A stretch of DNA of 38,246 bases. Source: Sperchopsis tessellata. Taxonomy: Eukaryota; Arthropoda; Insecta; Coleoptera; Hydrophilidae. The DNA lies in NCBI GenBank assembly GCA_033557685.1, contig JAWQRN010000111.1, positions 1 to 38,246 on the forward strand, given 5' to 3'. The first letter of the stretch is position 1; the number at the start of each line of letters is the position of its first letter. The notes below the pieces were generated by a model. The model was not told the DNA's origin and did no database searches. It saw nothing but the letters and a program-made list of their open reading frames with translations. Positions 22,855 to 34,400 of this stretch are shown here, one piece after another. The position numbers and the translations under genes were made by a program.

Positions 22855-22945
22855 CTGCAGGTCTTGACAATGTCCCCTGCAACGGTGGACGAAACTTCGG
22901 CACAAACAAATGCCAACACACGGTTATCTTCCGGAAAACCTCAAG
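22855..22945 (+). mobile_element. Penelope-like element terminal segment, copy 3
   Basis: CTTGACAATGTCCCCTGCAACGGTGGACGAAACTTCGGCAC begins at 22863 in pieces that match the other termini: TTGANAA, GTCC/GGAC stem with an 11-nt loop region, GAAAC (22891-22895), and ACACGG...TTCCGGAAAAC. It lies downstream of, and in the same orientation as, the reverse transcriptase fragment at 22448-22735, so it is best read as the 3' end of that element. Confidence 0.75.
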
Positions 22946-25670
22946 ATACCCAACAAGTTAGTTTGAATAGTTATTATAATATTTAATAAAAAAATAATTT
23001 TTTTGTAAATAATTATTAATTAGAAATATTAATCACTGCGTTATTACATAAATAAGGTGATAAATATTTGAAATTTATGGAAAGAACTGCCTCAAAAAAT
23101 TTAGTTTTGGGTGTATATTACTATCAATTATCAACAAATACATATTTTTTTCCGGGGACGATAAATACTTTCAAAATTGAAAGTGTGCTGGTGTTAAAAC
23201 AGATGTGTAGGTATTATGGTTTTAGAATAATTGATGTCAATATAGCTTATGAAATATAAATCATTTGAGGATGAAAATCTTAGTAAATATTTAAAAATTT
23301 AACACAACTTTAACTATAGGCATTGAATATTGCTTGGTTTAATAATTCATGTAATATGTGTAAAAAAGTTATTGTAATAAAACTAAACTTATTTCCAGAA
23401 ACACTATGTTCGCTGTAAATGTCAAATTATTTAGCATACTTTTCTATGTATTGGAAATTTACATCTAAAATTAATTTCTATGTGTGCGTTTAATTTTGAT
23501 TTCTCGAGTTACTTAAACAAAATTAATGAAAAACTAAGGAGTATTGTAATTATAACCAGCCGTGTAAAAATCGTTATATTAATGTTGTCGAGGAATTTTA
23601 TTTATTACGTATTTGCTAGGTGGGACAGAAATTAATTTTGATGGCAGTATGAATCTCGCCTAGTTAAAATATTACATTTAATTGTGACTATATAATTTAT
23701 ACACAATTGATTGAAAAAATGCATTTGAATGCAACTAATTGCATTGATTTTACTACACTGCCATAATATTTATTCGCATGCAGTAGTCCATCTTAGATAA
23801 ACCTTTTGTAAAATGGATGCAAATCAACAAAAGATATGCCTTAACAACAACCCACATTTTGGTTACTAAGAAAAACGTTTAGTTAAACTTGCAAACTTAA
23901 CTCCTCATTCAAGTCCGACCAAATCGGACAAAATGCGACAAATACCTTTCTAACTCAAGTGTCAGCCGTATTGGTCGTTTAAAAATGTATATTGTTTTCT
24001 TTTTGTAGTTTGTGTAGGTAATTCAGGATAAGACGGAAATACTTAGTCATATATGTCTTTTGAAAATTTTGTTCGTATTTCTCCTGCAATCTATGGATAT
24101 GTAGGAAATATACCTATTACGTATTTTACTGTTTTCACATACTAGTGTAACTTTGACAATAAACGTTAGTACAGCTAGCAGAACAATTTGGGTTGTCAGT
24201 ATGTTTTGGGGAAGTTACACAACGGAACACCTACATTTACTAAATATTTTGTTGTTTTAGGAAAAACATTTGTAAACAACAATCTATAAAAATAATTCAG
24301 TTAAAACAACTGAGCAGGGTTGATTTCTCTATTAAATATTTTGCTGTTTATCTTTGATAATCTTTGTTTATTTATCAGAACATATCTAGAATGTTCTTTG
24401 TAAATATAACGAAACATTAAATGGTTAGTTTAAGAATTTTTTTTTGTTTCTTAGCACACATTGCTTTGCTGCTAGAATAAAAGAAAGTGCGGTTACTTTA
24501 GAAAACATATTTTAATGTCAAAGTAAATACAATTTTGCTGTTGTTATCTTAAATTTATTTAAATGAAACTTCTACACTGGTGGTAGATATATGCCAACAT
24601 TGCTTCAGGAAGACTAGCTACAACTAAATTTAACTTCAATGTTAACATCAGCCTCTTTGAAGTAAGTTCTTGCAAACAATCATAGGTATGTTATCGGCAA
24701 TGTCTTAACGAAATTACGGGTACATAATTATGATACACACAAAGCGCCATAAATATTCATTACCAATAATCTTTAAATAACTGATAAATAGTCTTAATTA
24801 GTCTACCATAAAATGAATTAACTTTATTAATTCCATTGGTTAGCAGAACTTGTTCTTACGAATCAGCGCCAGACAAATTTTGCCCTTATCTATACACAGA
24901 AACGAATTCAGTTACGATGGATTATAAAACTTCTTAAGTGCTCCTGAAATACAATACACAAGCAGCAATAAGCACCTGCTGTTGAATAGTGATGAAACAA
25001 AAACGAATGAATCGGTTAGATTTGTATTTTTCAATCTTAGTTAAAATGTCCACCTGCTAGTTTTTCATGCACCCTCTCGAAGATTAATTGCTTTATTCAA
25101 TAAGTGAGACGTATTAAGATAAGAAGGACCGCTGACCCAAAATACCACAACCGATTACGTGAGTACTACCAGAAAATGGAGTTTTTGAAGGGTCTACCAT
25201 TATTTATTATGCTTCATTACAGGGATTAATAGATATGAATTTATTTTTTGTTCGATTCTACAGAACAGTGGGCTATAATAGTTGTCCCTCCTTACTGTTT
25301 GGAATGCAATGTGGTTTGAACGTTAATCTTTGCAGTGATATTTTTTGTATATCGGGTGTCACCTTTTTTTCTGGAGTATAGGAAATCCTATAAAAATCTG
25401 TCAGTATCTTAAATTAGCATTCTAAAAGACAAATACCTAAACATTTTGTTTCATATTAGATGGGCACATTTAAATGATATTTTTATATAAATTAACTCAT
25501 TTTAGCCATTTACTTAATTGAAATGAATCCATTTATTAACAGTTTTGATAAGCTGTGATAGGTGATCAACAAAAATAGATTTTATGTTTTGAGAAGAAAC
25601 AAATTTAAGAATGCGACTGCCTCTTCAGGGAAAGATTCAACGCATTAAAAAAGTATACTTGTTTTAAATG
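22946..25670. other. unclassified AT-rich spacer
   Basis: About 2.7 kb with no recognised gene or element. The frame at 23068-23259 (+) has no known motif. Confidence 0.4.
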
Positions 25671-25801
25671 TAATAGACTTCCACGGTTATTATCCATATA
25701 AATGATGTTTCCGGGTGGAAACCATGTAGAGGCTCTTATAAGTGCCGACTTTTCGCCCATTGTTACAAGGGAGATTTTCAAGGCGAGTGATGTTACTTCA
25801 A
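25671..25801 (-). mobile_element. Penelope-like element terminal segment, copy 4
   Basis: Matches 22055-22185 over its full length, from TAATAGACTTCCACGGTTA to GAGTGATGTTACTTCAAT. On the minus strand it shows TTGAAAA (25775-25781), then CTCCCTTGTAACAATGGGC, GAAAA (25750-25754; GAAAC in the other copies), GTCGGCAC and GAGCCTCTACATGGTTTCCA. It lies immediately downstream, on the minus strand, of the endonuclease tail at 25870-26090. An open frame on the opposite strand (25702-25959) is antisense to this element. Confidence 0.75.
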
Positions 25802-25869
25802 TGCCAGATCATGCTTATATAGGCAAGGTCTGGATTAGGGGATGTGCACTAGGGCACTCGGACGGTTGT

Positions 25870-26090
25870 TACCGTGTGCAAAAGGAACGACACGAGAGGG
25901 GAGTCTTCCACGCAATGGAAATGTTGAAAACCATCGTCCTATTAATATTGCTGGGGTGATTTTAACCTCAATGGCTTCTCGGAATTTTCTGGAAAAATAA
26001 GAAAGCTCCCGAGCTAAGACTTTAGTATCTTGGAATATAATGGTGTGAACTGATGAGTGGATTCCTGAAACATCTCATTGACCATTTGTT
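25870..26090 (-). pseudogene. Penelope-like GIY-YIG endonuclease, C-terminal tail
   Basis: The minus strand reads HTIIFQDTKVLARELSYFSR followed directly by KFREAIEV, then about 20 residues with a GRWFSTFPLRGR-like stretch. This matches the end of Penelope-like endonuclease domains (H-x-I-x-F-x-x-T-K-V-L-A-x-E...Y-x-x-R-x-x-R-E-A-I-E-I, then N-x-N-R-x-x-G and W). The conserved Glu in REAIE is present. The N-terminal GIY and YIG half is not recognisable further upstream (26100-26350 minus). Together with the terminal segment at 25671-25801 this is the 3' end of a minus-strand copy. Stops upstream and the loss of the first half mean no activity is expected. The similarity rests on one roughly 30-residue block. 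Confidence 0.65.
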
Positions 26091-27899
26091 GTCTGACAAA
26101 ATATATCCACTAGATAAAACACATCTGTGATTGTACGCAGCTCCTATGAAAGTCAAACCATTTTTTCACTTCTGATATCAGGTATGCTTTGGCATGAAAC
26201 TTTTCGTTTGATTGAAAGACGCACACTATCCCGTCCCAAATTAAACAAAGATAAAGGCTGTCTGGAACTCGAAAATTATGAGTTGATTCTGACCATTTCG
26301 GTAATAATGGCAACACTTCGATTATCAGGAAGTATCAGATGTATGACGACAAGATTATAGATCGTCCGCACGATATTACATATAAGATGTAACAATCAAC
26401 CTTACATTACAAATAGACGAATGTCAACAAAAGATCTACCCTTGATCCACAAGCGCAGAAGAAGAACATACCTGTTGGACGTAATAGTAGTATCTCATAT
26501 ATATTCGAAACGACTTCTCTAACCGTTTCTTACCAAATTCGTAGAACGATCCGAAACTCTTTCTATTTTCTTATATAAGACTAGTTCTTTTATGGTCATC
26601 TTTGTTGTCGACTTTCTTTTCTATGCTATTACCATCATCAGAAATTTACTAAATGGTGTGTTTTAATGTAGTGAAACTACCTTCTCTATGTATAAATTAT
26701 CTCCCTATCCTCTTTGATTCTACCTGGGTGATCGAAATGGATCGAGAGCCCTATTTAGAGGTATGGCAGTTATATAGTTCTATAATTAGTAACAGTGTGT
26801 TTTATTAATGAACAATAGTCTTAGCAAACCTTCATTCAAGATTTGGCACGTAATATTAGATGCACTTATTTTCGATTTAGGGACCATCTCTGCGTAAAAA
26901 CTTCTGCAGTTCTCTTTTCCCCATTATCTCTGTTGGTGCCAGTCATTTTATGTAGACATTTCAACAATCGACATTATCGCCCTGTGATATATAGCTGAAG
27001 TGATTGTGATATAATGTGAATGACTCGTTTGTTATGTGGTCGCTGAGAAGAGATGCTTCAAACACATATTTCCAACAACCCAACAGTCGTGTTGTGATGA
27101 AGTTATCGCTCCCCATTCTTTGCTTATTTTTATTGGTGAAAAGTTGATCTCATGATTCACTTCTTCAATCTATTTACTATATTAGTAGGTACCTGCAGAC
27201 ATTGTCACATCATTACCCGTTTCTATTTCAAGTTGTGTGATACGCTCTACCTTCGCAAATGGTCAATGAAACAAGATTCTACATATCACTGTTAAAAATA
27301 CTACAAATGTGATAGCAGCAGACTTTCTATAATTCATCAAGGATATATCAAAGAAGAGCACCCTCATTCTAAGAAAATTCGACATCAAATCGATCTTCTC
27401 TTCAATTAAAAAAACTTGTAAGTTCTCATTTCAATAAATATGTCATCTCGCTGTAAAGCAAAAGGAATTGCCAGGTCCCTTGTTTCTATGGTACTACTTA
27501 TATATGAGAACCCAACCTTACGTTTGCTACTCTAAAAAGAGCTAAAACACTGTAGTTGTCTTTATTATATTGTTTTATTAGCCACAGCTAACTATCGTCA
27601 TTTAACAAGCCTTGCTATCATCCTCGAAGATAACAATGGCTTGAATCAAGAGCCTTTCAATTTCCCCAGAAATTTGTGTTAAGCAGTTTTGGTATATAAT
27701 CGCCTCAACTATGTAAATGGTTTTCAACTTACAGTCGTTTCGAGGGCCCTCTGACTCGTTTCTACTTTTTTAGATTTTATTAGATAGTAACCATATGAAT
27801 AGAACTTCGCCACCCTAGTGTATACCTCGCATTCCATATATAAGCATGATTCGATCTGCTTCCACTCGAAAATATCATTAATATAGGTAGTAATCGTGG

Positions 27900-27946
<47 letters not shown>

Positions 27947-28834
27947 AGATTTAATAGTAGGTTTCATACTAATTATAGAATTTGTACGCTGTGTTTACAC
28001 GTAACAAAAAATTGTTACTCTGAAAACAGTGAGCGATAAGGTCGGATACAACATAATGAAAAGATAACTGGCTAAAACGTAATGTATATTAGAAATAAAT
28101 TAAAAGTGTTTACCGACCCAGGGAAGATTATAACTAATGAATATTTAGGGCTTCTTGTCGAAGAAAAATCTGCATAAACTACATCTTGAAACTTTTCTCT
28201 TAATACCATCTTGCTACAAGGACCGAGGAGGAAGTCGGTTCTTCATAAATTCCTTACATAATCATATTAAATTTAATCCCACGGCTAACATAAACAAAAA
28301 CCTAATAAAATCCTGCCGCCCCTTTTATTAAGCCAGAACTAAATTAAATTCAAAATTTAAATCTTGATCACACAATAACTAGAATATTTAGCTCCGCTAA
28401 TATAAAAAGCCGCACGCTATAGACGACCCTAGTCTATCGTAACAATCCCCTTTTGCCCAACAACTAAAACATACAATAGACTTTACCATTTAAAGCGCCA
28501 TATCTCACTGTGGAAATATTTAATTCCAACCCTCCCCATACTGAAATATACAAATTGAGTTGGTAACGCCAATAATATTACTTCAATCATACTGCCAGTG
28601 GCTGCTCGTAAATTCGGGTATGGTAAACGTGAATTAGTTTACTACAGAAAAAAGGCTAGAAAATAATAGAAAGTTAGTCTAAATATATATAAACGTCATA
28701 TAAAATAATATAATGAAACTATAAACAATCAGAATTGGTTATCAGGTTTCAATATCATAAAATAACCTACACTGTTGTATCCACATCGAATGGGCTTTTC
28801 TTATTTTACGGTGGATTTTTTTCATAAGATAATA
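26091..28834. other. unclassified spacer with a (TA)n run at 27897-27947
   Basis: Overlapping open frames at 26110-26360 on both strands may be decayed 5' sequence of the minus-strand Penelope-like copy, but no reverse transcriptase motif was found in 26100-27700. A TA microsatellite with one TACATA interruption lies at 27897-27947. The rest is unassigned. Confidence 0.4.
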
Positions 28835-28869
28835 ACTAGGAGATATCATACAAGGTGATATCTCCTAGT
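28835..28869. repeat. perfect 14-bp inverted repeat with 7-nt loop
   Basis: ACTAGGAGATATCA (28835-28848) and TGATATCTCCTAGT (28856-28869) are exact reverse complements around TACAAGG. There is no poly-T tract directly after it. It may be a small foldback remnant. Confidence 0.9.
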
Positions 28870-29521
28870 GTCGACCTACATTAAATTAAGAGTAACATAT
28901 TAAGGTCACATATGTATATCTGGGTAGGTGTAAAATAAACCCCTCTAACTTAATGGGAAGTTATTATCATTTTATATTTATTAACCCTGTTAAAAACATA
29001 TAAAATAAATTCAAAGCTCTTACTGCAGCGTCCGCGTATACAAATTAATTTCAATAATTTTCACTTAAATTAATAAAAATTTAAATTTATAATCAGTAGC
29101 ACGGATATGCCACTGAATAAATTATCTTGGAGAAAAATGTATTGTTTTTACTAGGTTTATAAACAACAATTCGGCAAATTTACGGTGTATTTATTTATTT
29201 ATCAACATAGAAATATTTGTACACAGTAACTATAGCTTTTAATATTGAGTATAATAATTCGTCCAAATAATTCGCTCTTCTCTTCTCCCAAATGCGGATA
29301 GCACTCGTTGAACTTGGTAATCGACTTATTAGTCTACCTGCCTCCATACTGGAACTAGCTGCTTATGTATTGCCGTAGAAAGTTGAAATATATATATATA
29401 TATAAATGTCGAGGCAGATTTGAACTGCATCAGAAGCGAACTTCTCGTACTTTTTCAGAATGTACTTGAGTACATTCAAGGCTGTCCGACATGACGTAGC
29501 GTCTGGATCCTTGGTATAATA

Positions 29522-31400
29522 CAGTGGTGTCCAATCTATTTGGGTCAAAGAGCTACCTTAGCTATTGGCGGGCCCCCTCACAACATTCTTCTTGAAGAAG
29601 AAATTTTTTACATACTGACCGATTTAGAGATAAAATTTTATTAACAATCATGGGATACTTAATACAGAATAATAAAAAACATGCTTTCGAAAAACAGTTA
29701 TATTTATTGTCATAAAAAGAAACTGGTAAACAAAATATGAAAATTTTAGTCTTGTGCAACAAATTTAATGTGTAATTTGAGATTGTATATTTTCTGAAAT
29801 AATTTTGTACTCCGGTTAGATAGATACTTCTATTTGCATGCACACATTTGAATCGTTTTAATTATGTTTAAGTACGAAAATGTTATTTAGCAAAGGTAAG
29901 ATGATGCAAAAAATGATTTTTCTTTTAGTGAATATTTCACCAAATTTGGATACATCAAAGAATCCACTCAATTGCCTTTTGTGGAGTGTGATTTTGAACA
30001 TTTATTATTCCCATTTCTGCTTCAATCTTGTCCATAAATGTAAAATTTTCCATTAATGAAGCTAAATTACTCACTACGCACGTTATAACCGGACTTTTTA
30101 AAAACAGTGATAGAGGCTCGATTCCTAAAAAATCAGAAAAACATCTATTAAATTTATTTTTTTAATATACTCAGGACATTGACGTGTGTTTTTGCTTGGT
30201 AAGAGTAATTTATTCCATTATCACTAATTAATTTTCTTATAAATGGAAAATGTTGATACTATTGGGATTTTAGTTGTAAAATCTTAATTTGTTTTTAAGG
30301 GAATTTATGCCACTCACAATTCTTGAGATATTATTGTATTTTCAATGAAGTGTTAAATTTAATTCGTTTAAATGTGTATTACCTGTTAAAAACCTAAGTC
30401 TATCATCCTTGTAGTATCATCTAGTTCATTATACGTTTCGTTTCTGGATAGTAGAAAAGTTTTTATTTCAGGTATTAGATCAAAAAACAATCTAACACTT
30501 GTCCTTGGCATATCCACCTAATCCCAGAATATAATATTACATATCCATGGAGTGTGGTCTCTAATTCCTCAAGCAAATTTTAAATTATCGTTGTGTTAAT
30601 GGTCTTACATGAATCGAGTTAACAATTTTTCAAAAATATTCATAACATGGGAATATTTGAATTTTTTTTCCACAAATATTTTATTGATGAAGCACGCAAT
30701 GGTATTTTTAAATTTTGTAAAATCAACATCATCATCACAAAACGATATTAAACCAAAATTTTTCCCACCATCGACAGAGTACTATCTGTGGTAATTACAG
30801 CAAGTTTTCTTAATAGCATATGTTCTTCAGTAATAAACGTTTTAAATGTTTCATAAATATCGACATCCGTGGTATTTTGGTGCAAAGTGAAATTACAATC
30901 GGTAATCGGTACCTTTCTCAAACTGAAATGAAAAATAGCTACAGTGTTCAATGTCATTTTTCCAATGAACTGCAATATTATGCGATATATCCTCGAAACG
31001 CCTCGCTTTTGTTATTCCGAGATAGTCAAACATTTTTAATGGCAGATATTATTTCGGTGTTATTTTTAAATTCCGCAAATATATATTTGGCAACATCCAA
31101 CTTAACTTCTTTGATGATAGCTCCATCCGAAAAAAATAATATATAACTTGCCCTAAGACAGGCTTCTGTGTGATTTTCTGTTGTTTTTGCTTGTTTAGAA
31201 AAATATATTTTGGCGTGAAGTTAACGAAGTCTTCAGACTGATATGTGCTTTGACCGTAACACTATTTTCGGTGGATATTCATTAATAAAGCTCTTGTGCA
31301 CCCTTTTGTGATGTCGTTCCACATTTGATATTTTCGGTTGAGATACTGAAGCACCACATAACAAACACACTTTCTTAGATGATCAACATTTGTCACTCAT
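29522..31400 (-). mobile_element. hAT transposon, degenerate
   Basis: The transposase relic runs on the minus strand (31400 to about 30375). At the left, on the plus strand, CAGTGGTGTCCAATCTATTTGGG (in two parts from 29522) is a hAT-like terminal sequence pointing inward; the 8 bases before it are GTATAATA. I did not find the partner terminal repeat or the duplicated 8-mer on the right, so the right limit is simply the start of the coding region. The C-terminal dimerisation (hATC) region is not recognisable in 29600-30300. Confidence 0.72.
30375..31400 (-). pseudogene. hAT transposase with BED zinc finger (pseudogene)
   Basis: The likely start is ATG at 31400-31398 (MSDKC, then a stop). A BED-type finger follows: CLLCGASVSQPKISN with VERHHKRVH, i.e. 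C-x2-C and His residues spaced as in ZBED-like hAT proteins. Next come FSKQAKTTENHTEACLRASY, DGAIIKEVKLDVAKYIFAEF and LSRNNKSEAF, matching the F-T-D-G-E-F-I-K-E-C ... L-S-R-N-T-V region. NFTLHQNTTDVDIYETFKTF and AVITTDSTLSMVGK match the catalytic-core block (L-x-x-x-T-T-D-G-A-P-S-M-x-G-K). Then CFINKIFVEKKFKYSHVMN, LEELETTLHGYVILYS, and RWICQGQVL-like sequence for the R-W-L-S-R-G-K-V-L block, and FDLIPEIKTFLLSRNETYNE. Stops and shifts occur throughout. Some ZBED proteins are domesticated hAT transposases, but the stops here argue for a plain relic. Confidence 0.88.
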
Positions 31401-34400
31401 TTTGAACTGGTATTATCGCAAATTAAAATACTACATAATATTATGAAAATGTCTAAAATTCGTCGTTATTCGAAAAAATCACGATTCACACTAGCAATAA
31501 ACCACGTTTTTATCTGACAAGCGCTCCAACAGAAATTGGTGAAAATGTAAGGTTAGGACGCGTCTGTCACTAACGGTGTTCCCAGATTAGAATTTCAATT
31601 GACCAGTTTGACGGTATATTTGTGTGGAAATTTTTTATATTAATTTATTGTTGTCTCGTGTACAAACGTCGAATTCAAGAATGATCAATTTTTCTTCATT
31701 GAGCTCACTTTCTAGTACTTCAGTTTCTCTAATAAAACTTCGACGTTACATAAAATAATACAACGAAATTTTAAATGTTGCCGACATTATTAAATAATAA
31801 TTTAACATTATCAGTCAGGTTATATCAATAAATATGCACAGTTTTGTGCTAAATAATGAACATCTTGAGAGGAATTTTGCCAAAATCGTCAAATATTTTC
31901 TAGTAAAAATGTTTTTTTTAAGTAGCTAATATAGAAACACTGGCTACTAATCACAGTTATGATGGCGTATACGCATGCGCGGACAAGATACACGCAATAT
32001 CACTACTTTGTCGACAATAGTTATATTTGAAGGTATTATTTTGCATGATATGTACCACAGTTTCATAAATTTTCAAAAAGTTGTTCGCGTGCCTTCGAAT
32101 AACCTTTCGGTCTTCCGGGCACCCTCTATCTACCGTTTGGACAATGGTCTATTAAGTTCTATTGTAAATGCTAGTGTTGTCAAGTAGCGTAGATATTCCG
32201 CAGTAGTTTCGCATCGGTAACATGAAATATGTCTAAATATAATAATTTTATGTGTCTTCTACTAATATTGGGGTTTTATCACTTCTATCCGTTATTTTAT
32301 GATAGAGGTGTACAGGAGTAGCATTACGCATAGTTATGAAAAATATTTCCTAAATGTATAATATACCGCTGCTTACTCTTATTCTAATCACACAATTCTT
32401 GAGAAAATGATGTTTGGTAGCAAATCTGTCATTTATAGCTATTCTCAAGTAATGATGCAGGTAATTTGGAAAGAGTCGTTCTTAGAGAAAGGATTGTCAG
32501 CAATATAAATTCTCACTCTTGGTAATATTATGGGTAGAAAGACCAACGAAACAATGATATTTGACTTCGAAGACTTGCCATATATAATGTACATTGTAGA
32601 CGTAGTAACTAATTGGTTAAAAAAGCTATTGCAATTTAGGAGTGCTTATCTAGTTAGTATTATTATTAATATGTAGTTAAAATTAAGTTAATTAAAGAGT
32701 ATCAACGATGGAATTGGTGTGTCGGCTAGAGTGTGAGATTATGCATTCTTATTGTAAGAGCAATAAGAATACATTTTGTTTCTCATTTTATTTCCTATCG
32801 TTAATATGAAGGACAGAGCAATTTTTCAGGTAATAAGAAGGTATTTTAAAGTAGGTAACAAAATAAATAATTTTTTTTATAAACTAACAAATTGGATGGA
32901 AAATCACACTGACAGATATATTCAAGTATGTTATTAAAACAAATGTAAAGAACGTTTCCTGTTTTACTTAAACCCAATGCAACATGTGCAGTAAAAAAAG
33001 AAACAATTTATATAACGACTTGAATCAAGGTCAATACAATTTCAATGGAATTGACATATTTTTTCATGAATAAAATTTACTCTTACCTATTTATTTTTAT
33101 ATACTGAACTAAATCGCCTATTATACCACAGATCGGTTGCAGCAATTATTTTTGTATTTATTTCCTTCGTTTTTATATACCAGATACATCTAGCTGATGG
33201 GAATATTATTGATCTTTGCTTTAGTGACCTCTGTGTAACGCCTGGATTTTGTTTATTTCGGGTTCTGTTTTGATTTTTACTTTTTCATTTTGGGCGATTT
33301 TTACTACTCCATCAGAAGTAACGAACAAATCTCGTACAAATGATGAACAATAGATTTGCGAATATTATTTGTAAGAATATAGACTTAATTAAATTGTTAT
33401 TTTGGTCAGGTTCCAGGTCTCATATCAACATTATTTGTATAACTGTCGAACATAATTTTTATTCCTGATATTTTACTTGACGCCAACTAAAAATATAAAT
33501 ATAAAAATATTATTTTTATTTAATACACTACAGTTTTGCATTTTGTGCGGAGGAGGTGTAGCATTAACTGGACACGATGTCTTACTGGTTGTCATTTTAA
33601 TTTCGACGGCTCTAATAAGAAAAACATAAGCTGTGGATGAGCCGCTCCTTTTGAAGAAAAGACGCTTATCTCTGCTCAATCATTCGCCCTCTAGAGATTG
33701 CAGGACTCCCAAAAAGGGGTATATCATGTGTATCAGATTTTCCGGAAGATTCTGTGGCCGTGGAAGCTTACGCACTGAATGGTATCATATGTAGTTAGAA
33801 CGAAAACTTTATTAATTAGGCGGTTGTATATCAAATACCTATTCCACGGTATATTTCAACCAGAAAGGAAGAAGAGAAAGTTCGTGTGTAAGTTATAAGT
33901 ATGGAATGATGCAGAGACAATACTATTTCGTCAGTTTTTAAATCGTTGCAATATTTGAACCAAAAACTTCCAGAGAAATATATTTGTCGTGATTATCGGT
34001 CCTAACATTAGAATTTAATTGTCCAACAAATCCTGACAAGCAGAAAAAATCTCAACCAAATTTACCTCGAGGCTTTATTTGTAAACTATGCATTAAAAAA
34101 GACAAGAATTTATTGATTATGGGTAAAAGCAGTACAATTGATCCAAACAAAATGGAAGGAAAAGTAGAACTATATATACAGCAAATTTTTAAGTGACGAA
34201 TATTATGGAGAAAATATTTAATATAAAAATTCTTAATTCATGTCATGTTAAGGATTATATTACTGTTTATGTTGCTATATTAACATCCACAAAATATGCA
34301 TAATTATGTATTACAGATAACTTGCTTAAAATAACAGTGAGGCAAACATAACAATATAGTGTCATATATTTTCTTAAAAACAAGCAAAATGTCAGATAAG

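Noticed and set aside
25702..25959. 85-codon plus-strand open frame
   Set aside because: It is antisense to the Penelope-like terminus and endonuclease tail, whose similarity is on the minus strand.
29458..29477. GAATGTACT/AGTACATTC palindrome
   Set aside because: Nine-bp arms in AT-rich sequence with no other context; likely chance.
31571..31592. CGGTGTTCCCAGATTA as right terminus of the hAT element
   Set aside because: It is in direct, not inverted, orientation to the left terminus at 29522.
33752..33766. 15-nt match (minus strand) to 22450-22464 in the Penelope-like reverse transcriptase
   Set aside because: The match does not extend on either side, and an isolated 15-mer is expected by chance in 38 kb.
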